Shown here: in pieces, positions 43,894 to 50,481 of the stretch
How positions within the stretch are numbered: position 1 is the first letter of the stretch
How the letters are laid out: every line of letters starts with the position of its first letter
Notes under the pieces: model-generated
What the model was told of the DNA's origin: nothing
Seen by the model: only the letters and a program-made list of their open reading frames with translations
Databases searched by the model: none
Program-made: the position numbers and the translations under genes
DNA from: Nocardiopsis sinuspersici
GTDB lineage: Bacteria > Actinomycetota > Actinomycetes > Streptosporangiales > Streptosporangiaceae
Direction of reading: 5' to 3'
NCBI GenBank assembly: GCA_008638415.1
Contig: VWVT01000001.1
Coordinates: 372,001 to 436,000 of the forward strand
Length of the DNA: 64,000 nt

Positions 43894-44376
43894 CTAACCC
43901 GCGGTCGTTTCGGCCCCTTTGACGAACCGGCCCTTGCCGTGGACCGCGACGACGAGCCCCGTCCCTTCCAGCTCGGAGAGGGCCTGACGAGCCGTCCCGC
44001 GCGACACCGAGTACTGGCGGACCAACGCGGCCTCACTGGGCAGGGCGTCACCGGGGGCGAGGTCCCCGCTGGTGATGCGCTCTCGCAACTCGGCGGCGAT
44101 GCGCCGGTACTGGGCAGACGGTGCGTTCGCAGGTGCGCTCTCACGCTCCTCGGTGGTACACACGACACGACCGGTCCCCGGAAGAGCCTTGATCAACCGC
44201 TCCGCCTCCAGTTCGGCCAAGGCGCGACGCACGGTGGTGCGGGAAACGTTGAACTCCTGGCGGAGAGCCGCCTCGGAGGGAAGCGCGTCACCCGGGGCGA
44301 GGTTCCCCGAAGTGATCCGCGAACGCAGAGCTTCCGCGATCTGGTGGTACGTCCCCCACGGGGTGCGCGGACTCAA
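43894..44376 (-). CDS. GntR-type regulator with two tandem DNA-binding domains
   Basis: 160 residues, two complete GntR winged helices and no effector domain: YHQIAEALRSRITSGNLAPGDALPSE... (about 9-72) and YRRIAAELRERITSGDLAPGDALPSE... (about 88-152). They share the run APGDALPSEAAL and clearly arose by internal duplication. I choose the TTG at 44376, preceded by GGAGGA; an ATG at 44418 lacks a site. By position it is the KorSA-like repressor of the AICE. Two 12-bp sites (44450-44461, 44468-44479) lie in its promoter. Confidence 0.88.
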   Translation of the reverse strand: MSPRTPWGTYHQIAEALRSRITSGNLAPGDALPSEAALRQEFNVSRTTVRRALAELEAERLIKALPGTGRVVCTTEERESAPANAPSAQYRRIAAELRERITSGDLAPGDALPSEAALVRQYSVSRGTARQALSELEGTGLVVAVHGKGRFVKGAETTAG

Positions 44377-44449
44377 GCAGGTTCCTCCGGGGTGAGTGCC
44401 AACATGCGACGGTTGCATTTTTAGACGTCAGAAAATCAGTATGCGCTGT

Positions 44450-44479
44450 CTGTTCGTACAGTGCGGACTGTACGTACAG
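44450..44479. promoter_or_regulatory. Tandem 12-bp palindromes in the gntR promoter
   Basis: CTGTTCGTACAG (44450) and the perfect palindrome CTGTACGTACAG (44468), centres 18 bp apart. Two sites for a repressor with two DNA-binding domains would fit autoregulation. Confidence 0.6.
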
Positions 44480-44540
44480 ACGTCCGCCGGTGCCGACCCA
44501 ACCCGAGGGCCTTCCCCCGGTCGACACCAGCAGACGTCCC
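44478..44540 (-). promoter_or_regulatory. Two reverse-oriented GGACGTCT boxes upstream of gntR
   Basis: AGACGTCC at 44478-44485 and AGACGTCCC at 44532-44540 read GGACGTCT/GGGACGTCT on the minus strand, facing the gntR gene. Same motif as upstream of both XRE/DUF5919 genes. Confidence 0.5.
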
Positions 44541-44608
44541 AACCGCAGAGCCAGCGTTAACGCACGAAGACGGTGGCACTGGCCTACGGTCGGCCTTTAC
44601 CCCTGCCG

Positions 44609-44866
44609 TTAGCCAGTTTCGGCACGCGACTCGGTTGCGCGGAGGCGCTCGCTAGACAGCTCGGAGTTGCCGATCCCCGGAGGCGGATACTCCAACTGGT
44701 GGACGAAGACCTCCACGTCCTCCTCGATCAGCGTTGGCGCGTGCGTGATCTCGTGACGGATGGCAGTAGCGATCCACAGGCCCCCGTGGCGGCGGATCGA
44801 CCACTGCTGTGCGTAGTGGCGTTGCAGGACATGGAGCAGAGTGTTCGGAACATCTCCAGTACTCAT
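44609..44866 (-). CDS. Small AICE protein, unknown
   Basis: 85 residues: MSTGDVPNTLLHVLQRHYAQQWSIRRHGGLWIATAIRHEITHAPTLIEEDVEVFVHQLEYPPPG. Looks like a compact soluble domain with no motif I know. Its ATG overlaps the stop of the upstream small gene (ATGA), so the two are coupled. Confidence 0.65.
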   Translation of the reverse strand: MSTGDVPNTLLHVLQRHYAQQWSIRRHGGLWIATAIRHEITHAPTLIEEDVEVFVHQLEYPPPGIGNSELSSERLRATESRAETG

Positions 44867-45111
44867 GCGGCGACAGCCTCCAAGCGAGAGATCTCCAAGA
44901 GCAGTTCCAGACCAAGCTGGGACCGGTCGGCCAGCTCCACCGGGCGATGCCTCGTGCCGTGCAAAACGTAGGGGCGGACCAGCCGCGCCAGTGGCGCAAC
45001 GGGATGCTCTGGAGGTGGAAGAGTGAACGGGAGTCCCGTGCACGGTGTGGGCTTGGCAGCCCGAAGCCGTGTGGGTCCGCGTGTCCGAAGGTGTGGGATC
45101 AGGTTCCGCAT
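44863..45111 (-). CDS. Small AICE protein, unknown
   Basis: About 82 residues, basic and Pro/Arg/Leu-rich: MRNLIPHLRTRGPTRLRAAKP...LVRPYVLHGTRHRPVELADRSQLGLELLLEISRLEAVAA. ATG at 45111 follows AGGGGTG; a GTG two codons earlier is possible. Real mainly because of the ATGA coupling to the next gene. Function unknown. Confidence 0.55.
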   Translation of the reverse strand: MRNLIPHLRTRGPTRLRAAKPTPCTGLPFTLPPPEHPVAPLARLVRPYVLHGTRHRPVELADRSQLGLELLLEISRLEAVAA

Positions 45112-45234
45112 GGTCACCCCTGGTCAGTCCGGGTGAGACTCACGGCGAGACGGAGGGAAGCGCCGGAGCCCTCTTACATGCGGAAACAATGCTCTGAGTG
45201 AGCGGACATGTGTACCACGTATCGGACAACTTGA

Positions 45235-45253
45235 GGGACGTCTAGGGACGTCT
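45235..45253 (+). promoter_or_regulatory. Tandem GGGACGTCT boxes upstream of the second XRE/DUF5919 gene
   Basis: GGGACGTCT at 45235-45243 and 45245-45253, 10 bp apart (one helical turn), just before a -10-like GTTATC. Confidence 0.6.
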
Positions 45254-45293
45254 TCTGTTATCGTCGGGTTCCCGCACCCCGGAGGGCACCGAC

Positions 45294-46028
45294 GTGAACG
45301 TTGCACTGCGCAAGGCACTGGCCGCGTCCCGACTCACCGAGATCGACGTGGCAGCACACCTCGGAGTCGATCCCAAGACCGTCCGCCGGTGGCTCTCCGG
45401 TCAACGGCCCTACCCCCGTCACCGCTGGGCTTTGGCTGATCTCCTCCAGGCCGAGGAAGACACTCTCTGGCCACCAAGCAGCCAGGAAGACGAAGCACAC
45501 GCACCCGCGTCCAAGCACGTTCAACGTGTCTACGCACACCGCTGGCAAGTACCAAGAGAAGTGTGGTGGGACCTGTTCAACTCAGCGGAGCAGGAGATCG
45601 GCATCCTGGTCTACAGCGGCCTTTTCCTCGCTGACGACGCAGGCATGTTGGAGGTGTTGAGAACACGTGCCCGAGACGGCGTCAGCATCCGGATCCTGCT
45701 CGGGAACCCCGAGTCCAAACAACTTCAACAGCGAGGAGAGGATGAGGAGATTGGGGATGCTTTGCCCGCAAGGGCACGTAACGCCTTTTTGCTCTTCCGC
45801 CCACTTCAGGACATCGACGGCGTCGACGTTCGGACACATTCAACAGTCCTGTACAACTCCGTCTATCTGACGGAGAAGAGAATTCTCGTCAACCAACACG
45901 TCTACGGACTTCCAGCTGCGAAGTCCCCCGTGGTCGAAATCGATCGGGCCACTTCCCCAGAAATGGCCAAGGTCTACGTGCATAGCTTCGATCTTGCATG
46001 GAATACCGCAGGACCCATAGATCCATGA
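45294..46028 (+). CDS. XRE-type regulator with DUF5919 (PLD-like) domain, copy 2
   Basis: 244 residues from a GTG with a GGAGGG site. Same layout as copy 1: helix-turn-helix LRKALAASRLTEIDVAAHLGVDPKTVRRWLSGQRPYPRHRWALADLL, then YAHRWQVPREVWWDLFNSAEQEIGILVYSGLFLADD, IRILLGNPES and THSTVLYNSVYLTEKRILVNQHVYG. In the key motif HGT is replaced by HST. No Nudix gene follows. The two copies share the motif order but differ at most positions, so the duplication is old or the second copy came from another element. Confidence 0.83.
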   Translation: MNVALRKALAASRLTEIDVAAHLGVDPKTVRRWLSGQRPYPRHRWALADLLQAEEDTLWPPSSQEDEAHAPASKHVQRVYAHRWQVPREVWWDLFNSAEQEIGILVYSGLFLADDAGMLEVLRTRARDGVSIRILLGNPESKQLQQRGEDEEIGDALPARARNAFLLFRPLQDIDGVDVRTHSTVLYNSVYLTEKRILVNQHVYGLPAAKSPVVEIDRATSPEMAKVYVHSFDLAWNTAGPIDP

Positions 46029-46046
46029 TTATAGCAAAGGAATCCA

Positions 46047-46610
46047 CTAATCACTTTCCTCTTTGGTATGATCTTGAAAAATGGGATAAAATGATTCGGC
46101 TCTAAATGTCCTTTCCATTGCGTCATGGAACACTAATTTATACCCACGCATCTTCCCCTGATTGAGGGATTTTGGAACATGAAATCCAAGCCGCTTTGAT
46201 GTCGATCCCCCGGGTCCAACCTCAACCGGAAAATCTACTGGTTCAGACACGGAGTCTCTTTCTGAATCAGGGAGGTCGTGGCCATAGGGAATTACGAAAT
46301 AGACTAGCATCCCATTTCCTTGATCGTAAAGCACTTCTAATTGAGCATCTGTCACCGAATTTGCTGACGTTGAGGGATTTCGGATTTTAACATCCAGGAG
46401 AAGGACCCTACCATCTTCGATTTCTTTGATGACTTGCTGACCAAAACTTGCACTCATTTGAATTTTACTTCGTGTATCTTGGTCGCGAAGCATTCGGAAG
46501 CTGCCATGGGCGACGATCGCAGAAGTCCCAGCAAAGAATGCGGAAAGCAAGGCGATTGCCAGGGAGATTAGAGATATCCATTCCTCTGTGCTTCTGACGC
46601 AGTCCAACAT
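46047..46610 (-). CDS. Low-GC membrane-anchored protein, unknown
   Basis: 187 residues, about 45% GC, so a recent import. One N-terminal helix (WISLISLAIALLSAFFAGTSAIVA) followed by a soluble part with a beta-rich look (VLLLDVKIRNPSTSANSVTDAQLEVLYDQGN, RLGFHVPKSLNQGKMRGYKLVFHDA). One-helix anchored proteins of this size in cargo positions are sometimes exclusion or defence factors; no evidence for that here. Confidence 0.7.
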   Translation of the reverse strand: MLDCVRSTEEWISLISLAIALLSAFFAGTSAIVAHGSFRMLRDQDTRSKIQMSASFGQQVIKEIEDGRVLLLDVKIRNPSTSANSVTDAQLEVLYDQGNGMLVYFVIPYGHDLPDSERDSVSEPVDFPVEVGPGGSTSKRLGFHVPKSLNQGKMRGYKLVFHDAMERTFRAESFYPIFQDHTKEESD

Positions 46611-47167
46611 GAGAACGCCTTTGTGTTAATCCCTATAGAATTGCCGAATTGGGCTGTATGGGATCAAGGCGACGGCGCAAGCGCCGTCGCTGCGGCCCCG
46701 GCCGCCGCTCGGGCTGCGGGCTGCCGCCCGGTCCCGAGCGCACGGCCGTCGGCCGTGCGCTACATGGCTTCTCTCGGATAGGTCCGTACAGCGAGCGTGG
46801 CCAGAGCTACCCGAGAGAACCAAGTGATCCAGGCCATACCCTCTGCGCAGGAGTTTGAGTACCAACGGTTAATGACGCGCTCAGGTCCCGAGGCACCCGA
46901 TAGCGCGACTCGAACTGTCTGGGGTGACCGGCCCCGGCGCTATCGGGCACCTCGGACCGGAACCGTGGTTGAACGCCACTGGGGTTGCTGGAGCGGCAGT
47001 GAAGGCAACAGGGAACCCGCATCGCCAGCGCTACGAAGCACTCCCGGCGTGCCACACACGTGCCACACGGGGCGGTCAACGGCGGGGAACCACGGGGAAT
47101 CGCGGGTATACGGGCCGCGTCAGCGCAGGCAGACGAGTCACAAGGTCAGCCGCCAGAGGCGTTCTCG
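46611..47167. other. Right end of the element: hairpins and arm site, no gene
   Basis: Two perfect GC hairpins (GACGGCGC/GCGCCGTC at 46671-46688; GCGCACGGCC/GGCCGTGCGC at 46738-46760), a 19-bp imperfect inverted repeat with a 30-nt loop (46888-46906/46937-46955), and the right copy of the tandem CGTGCCACAC site (47048-47069). No reading frame here is convincing. Confidence 0.6.
47048..47069. repeat. Candidate integrase arm site, right end
   Basis: Identical to 35279-35300 (tandem CGTGCCACAC, 2-bp gap), about 100 bp inside attR. Confidence 0.6.
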
Positions 47168-47260
47168 GCTTCCCAAGCTGATAACGCGGGTTCGATTCCC
47201 GTCATCCGCTCCAGACACACAGACGGCCAGGTCGTTCGGGGTTCTCCGAACACCTGGCCG
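47168..47260. repeat. Right attachment repeat (attR)
   Basis: Exact copy of 35156-35248. It contains the 3-prime 46 bases of tRNA-Gly (47168-47213) and a second copy of the terminator (47225-47259). Not a complete tRNA: the acceptor 5-prime strand and D arm are missing. Confidence 0.92.
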
Positions 47261-47440
47261 CACTGCTTTCCGGGGGTCTGTCCCCGCCGCCGTGCCACAC
47301 GCCCGAACACGGCAGACCGTCGCCGACCCCACCTTCCGACGCGCTCTCGTTTTCGGCGGCCTGTCCGGCCACCTCACGAACCAGCGCTTGCGCGACCCGT
47401 TCGACCCCGGTTGTCTTACCGATAGGCCCCCCGACAGTGA
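47261..47440 (-). pseudogene. Remains of a second AICE: int 3-prime end joined to rep 5-prime end
   Basis: After attR the sequence continues like the inner left end of the intact element: ACTGCTTTCCGGGGGT, a single CGTGCCACAC (47291), and GACCGTCGCCG matching the int tail. From about 47340 the minus strand encodes ...GKTTGVERVAQALVREVAGQ..., clearly related to the first residues of Rep (GKSTRAERLAQPLAREVAEQ). Everything between int end and rep start is deleted. Confidence 0.7.
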
Positions 47441-47450
47441 AGGCGCTCCC

Positions 47451-47678
47451 ATGGACACAGATGACTGGAGACCCATAGTCACGAGCATCGGCATCACAGC
47501 CGCCATGGTCATCGTGATCGCTCTACCCATCGCCCTGCTGACCGACTGGCCTTTCTGGGTGCACCCGGTGATCGCGGGAACCATCGGCGGCATCGTCGGT
47601 CCCACCGTGAGCTCCCGGATCTGGTCTCAGCGAGAACGCCCTCGGAACCGCCCTCCACAGGACCATGCCGACCGGTAG
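47451..47678 (+). CDS. Small two-helix membrane protein
   Basis: 75 residues: MDTDDWRPIVTSIGITAAMVIVIALPIALLTDW, a short loop with PFWVHPVIAGTIGGIVGP, and a polar Arg-rich tail. Two membrane helices. Lies within the relic of the second element, between its rep fragment and the broken small membrane gene. No close match within the intact element; function unknown. Confidence 0.55.
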   Translation: MDTDDWRPIVTSIGITAAMVIVIALPIALLTDWPFWVHPVIAGTIGGIVGPTVSSRIWSQRERPRNRPPQDHADR

Positions 47679-47790
47679 CCGTCCGCCGGGGCGGGGAGCA
47701 TGGCAAAGGCGGCGGGCCGGCGGACCACCGAACCTCCCTCGGGCCTCGGGCTGAACAGTCCCCACAACCACAGAACGGAAGCCCCACCAT

Positions 47791-48059
47791 ATGAAAGCTT
47801 CCTGGCAACCACTGCTGCTGTTCATGGCCTTGATCAACCTGGGAGGGGCGGTTCTGGCGTTCACCGAGGCTCGGGTGTTCCCAGGGGTCATGCTCCTCGG
47901 CAACGCGGGATCTTCTTCACGCTGCTGAGCAGGGCGAGGAAGCAGGCGAGGCAACAGGCACAACACGTCGCCGTTCCCGTGCCGGGAGCCGGAGGCGCGC
48001 CGGTAGGCGCACGGAGCCGAGGACCCTCATCGCACGACGCTCCCCGGCTCCGGCCCTGA
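47791..48059 (+). pseudogene. Frameshifted copy of the AICE small membrane protein
   Basis: MKASWQPLLLFMALINLGGAVLAF parallels the intact gene at 38420. A one-base loss near 47909 (AACGCGGGATC against AACGCCTGGATC) shifts the frame and ends it after 45 codons; adding one base restores FFTLLSRARKQARQQA and runs on to a stop at 48059. Upstream sequence (CCACAACCACAGA) also matches. Confidence 0.8.
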
Positions 48060-48125
48060 GCAGGCCGGGCGGCTCCCAGGCACAAGCCGTCGGCCCCGTG
48101 CCCGGCGAAAACGGGTTGTCGTTCC

Positions 48126-48881
48126 ATGTGCCGTGCTGAAGACTCCCGTCCCATGGAGGGTTTTCATCCCACGACCGGTTTCGGGCCGGACACGGCACGG
48201 CGCTACGACGACCGCCTCCGCGGCGACGAAGAGGCGACGGCCTCCTTCCTGGCAGAGTACGCGCGGGACGGGAGGGCCCTGGAACTCGCGATCGGTACCG
48301 GGCGTATCGCGCTTCGGCTGGCGGAACACGGTGTGCGGGTCGACGGCATCGAACTCTCACCGCACATGGTGTCCAGGCTGCGCGAGAAGGCAGGGGGCGA
48401 CGGCCTTGACGTGGTCCTCGGTGACATGGCGTCTGAGACCACAGGCAGGACCTATCCGCTCGTCTACCTCGTCTTCAACACCCTCTACAACATCCTGACC
48501 CAGGAAGGCCAGGTCGAGTGCTTCGAGAACGCCGCCCGCCACCTGGGCGAGGACGGGGTGTTCGTGGTCGAGGCCGCTCCGCCCTGGGCATGGATCCGGG
48601 GTGAGCAGTTCGTCAACGTCGAGCGCGTCACCTCGGGGTCGGTGACCCTCGACGTGAACCGGTACGACCACGTCACGCAGATGCTTGACGAGAGCCATGT
48701 GAGCCTCAGTACCGACGGGATCGACCTGGCTCCCATCTCCTGCCGCCTCGTCTGGCCCTCAGAGATGGATCTCATGGCCCGGTCGGCCGGTCTGCGTCTC
48801 GTCGAGAGGTCGGGAGGGTGGAGCGGCGAGCGGTTCGACGCGTCGAGTCCTTTCCACGTCAGCGTCTACGGTCGGGCCTGA
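48126..48881 (+). CDS. Class I SAM-dependent methyltransferase
   Basis: 251 residues. Motif I ALELAIGTGRIALRLAEHG (about 50-68), motif II VDGIELSPHMV, then DVVLGDMAS and LVYLVFNTLYNILTQEGQVECFENAARHLGEDGVFVVEAA, a plain Methyltransf_25-type fold. Substrate unknown. An ATG at 48153 (MEGFHP) is an alternative start. First gene to the right that looks like ordinary chromosome. Confidence 0.88.
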   Translation: MCRAEDSRPMEGFHPTTGFGPDTARRYDDRLRGDEEATASFLAEYARDGRALELAIGTGRIALRLAEHGVRVDGIELSPHMVSRLREKAGGDGLDVVLGDMASETTGRTYPLVYLVFNTLYNILTQEGQVECFENAARHLGEDGVFVVEAAPPWAWIRGEQFVNVERVTSGSVTLDVNRYDHVTQMLDESHVSLSTDGIDLAPISCRLVWPSEMDLMARSAGLRLVERSGGWSGERFDASSPFHVSVYGRA

Positions 48882-48981
48882 CGTGGCGGCTGGATCGGGG
48901 CGCCGGTTCGTTCCATCGCCCGGATGCCGCCATCCGAGACGGGAGGTCCCCCGTCCACGCGGGCGCGGGCGGGAGGACCCG

Positions 48982-49485
48982 TTACTGCGACAGCCGCGTT
49001 CTGGCCTTGTGAGCAGCCAGTAGCGTCCCACCGGCAACGGCGATGCGGGCGGCGTTGACCCGGTACCAGGTCCGCAGCAACCGGTCCCGCTCATCCGCGC
49101 CGAGCGGCTGGTCACCGAAGAACAGCCTCAGGTTGACCGCCCGGACGAGGTACACGCTCGCCGCGCTGCCGGCGATCGAGCACGCGGCCGCCGTGGCAAG
49201 CCACGACCGGCTCTCCCGCCGGTCCCAGCCGCAGGCCGCCGCGGCGAGCACGGCCGGGGTCGTGGCCGGCATCGCCGCCGCGTAGTAGCGCACGGGACTG
49301 CCGGGACCGAGCGGCGACAACGCTCCCCCACGGCCTGGAACCCCGTCATGCCGCCCGAGGAGGTCGGGAACCCTCACGACGGCCTCATAGAGGTTCCCGA
49401 AGAACCAATGAGCGTGTCCGGCCTGAGCCAGCCCCAGAAGTCCGGCGGCGACACGGTGACGAGGCGACGGGCCATGTGCGGGCAT
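48982..49485 (-). CDS. DUF1772-like integral membrane protein
   Basis: 167 residues, about four hydrophobic stretches: VAAGLLGLAQAGHAHWFFGNLYEAVVRVP, VRYYAAAMPATTPAVLAAAACGW, SWLATAAACSIAGSAASVYLVRAVNLRLFFG and WYRVNAARIAVAGGTLLAAHKA. The final VNLRLFF...RTWYRVNAAR pattern fits the DUF1772/anthrone-oxygenase-like family. Function in this host unknown. Confidence 0.7.
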   Translation of the reverse strand: MPAHGPSPRHRVAAGLLGLAQAGHAHWFFGNLYEAVVRVPDLLGRHDGVPGRGGALSPLGPGSPVRYYAAAMPATTPAVLAAAACGWDRRESRSWLATAAACSIAGSAASVYLVRAVNLRLFFGDQPLGADERDRLLRTWYRVNAARIAVAGGTLLAAHKARTRLSQ

Positions 49486-49809
49486 GGGACGAGTATGTCA
49501 GAGGCCCGCGGAGGCACTCCGGAGGCGGCTCCACCGGGCCGCACCACCCGAACCGCCGCCCTCCGCCGCCTTCCGTCGCGAACTCCGACGCGCCCGAGGA
49601 GGCGAGCGCCACCGGCCTGCCGGCGACACCCCATGTGGTGTTCGACGGATCGCCGCACCGTCTCCTGCCGTGCACGGTCCTGGACTGGTAGCGGATCCCG
49701 TACCGGATACGCGCCGTCCGTGTCCTCGTCCGACACGCGTACCTGGTCAGACCATGGGCGCGTTTTGGCGGGGGCTTTGGGGGCAGGCGGAACGACAGGA
49801 GGTGGCCCC
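49486..49809. other. Gap upstream of the FVDDP gene pair
   Basis: 324 bp, no supported gene and no clear structure, apart from the ribosome site at its end (AGGAGGTGGCCCC before 49810). Confidence 0.35.
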
Positions 49810-50481
49810 ATGGAGACCGGAACCATTGTCATCATCGCCATCATCGTGGTAGCGGTGGTCGTCATCGCCGGAGGAATTGCGATCGCTGCGCGGTCCTCCC
49901 TCCTTCCGGGTCGGCGCACCACCCGACTGAAGAAGCGTTTCGGCGCGGAGTACGGCTACGCCGTGGAGGCCCACGGCGACGAGGCGGCCGCCGAACGCGA
50001 CCTGTCCGAGCGGCTCCGCCACCGTAAGAACATGAAGCTCCGCGAGCTGAGCGACCAGCAGCGCGCGGCGCACACCGACACGTGGACCGTGGTGCAGCAG
50101 GAGTTCGTGGACGACCCCGTCCACTCCATCCGCAGTGCCCGCGGCCTGGTGGAAGCGATCATGATCGATCGCGGCTACCCCGACCACCCGTCGGGCGCCG
50201 ATGACCCCACGGGCTTCGAGTCGCGCCTCAGGGACCTGTCGGTGGACCACCCCGACGCGGTCGCCGAGTTCCGCCGCGTGCACGCCGCCGGGCGTCCCGT
50301 CGAGGCGGACCCGACCGGCACCGAGCACATGCGTGAGGAGCTGGTGGCCTACCGCGGCCTGGTGGAGGCCCTGCTGGGCGAGCTGCCCGCCGCCGACGGA
50401 ACGAACCACCGGACCGCACCGCGGCCGAGGGACGCGACGGAGCAGCAGCAGCGGGACCGGGACCCGAGGACACAGCGGTGA
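49810..50481 (+). CDS. Membrane-anchored FVDDP-domain protein, unknown (copy 1)
   Basis: 223 residues. A single N-terminal helix (TIVIIAIIVVAVVVIAGGIAIAA), then RRTTRLKKRFGAEYGYAVEAHGDEAAAERDLSERLRHRKNMKLREL and a domain beginning WTVVQQEFVDDPVHSIRSARGLVEAIM, ending in EHMREELVAYRGLVEALLGEL. The Arg-Phe-Gly-x-EYG...AER-LxxR-RH pattern with FVDDP is common in unstudied actinobacterial proteins. ATG 49810 with AGGAGG. Overlaps the next gene (GTGA). Confidence 0.78.
   Translation: METGTIVIIAIIVVAVVVIAGGIAIAARSSLLPGRRTTRLKKRFGAEYGYAVEAHGDEAAAERDLSERLRHRKNMKLRELSDQQRAAHTDTWTVVQQEFVDDPVHSIRSARGLVEAIMIDRGYPDHPSGADDPTGFESRLRDLSVDHPDAVAEFRRVHAAGRPVEADPTGTEHMREELVAYRGLVEALLGELPAADGTNHRTAPRPRDATEQQQRDRDPRTQR

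Larger units (their letters stand above)
35156..47260. mobile_element. Actinomycete integrative and conjugative element (AICE, pSAM2-like)
   Basis: A 12.1-kb element in tRNA-Gly(CCC), bounded by a 93-bp perfect direct repeat. From left to right: tyrosine integrase, excisionase, RepSA-like replication initiator, small membrane protein, FtsK-like translocase, small protein, Pra-like activator, XRE/DUF5919 protein, Nudix protein, octapeptide-repeat protein, low-GC orphan, HD protein, GntR regulator, two small genes, second XRE/DUF5919 protein, and a low-GC membrane protein. The int-xis-rep-tra core is the hallmark of AICEs, which excise, replicate by rolling circle and move as double-stranded DNA. 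All core genes look intact. Confidence 0.93.

Noticed and set aside
47168-47213. Second tRNA-Gly gene
   Set aside because: Only the 3-prime part is present; the 5-prime acceptor strand and D arm are missing. It is the attachment-site copy.
46797-47678. One 293-codon gene crossing the right end of the element
   Set aside because: It would run through the attachment site and tRNA fragment; only its last 75 codons (from the ATG at 47451) look like a protein.
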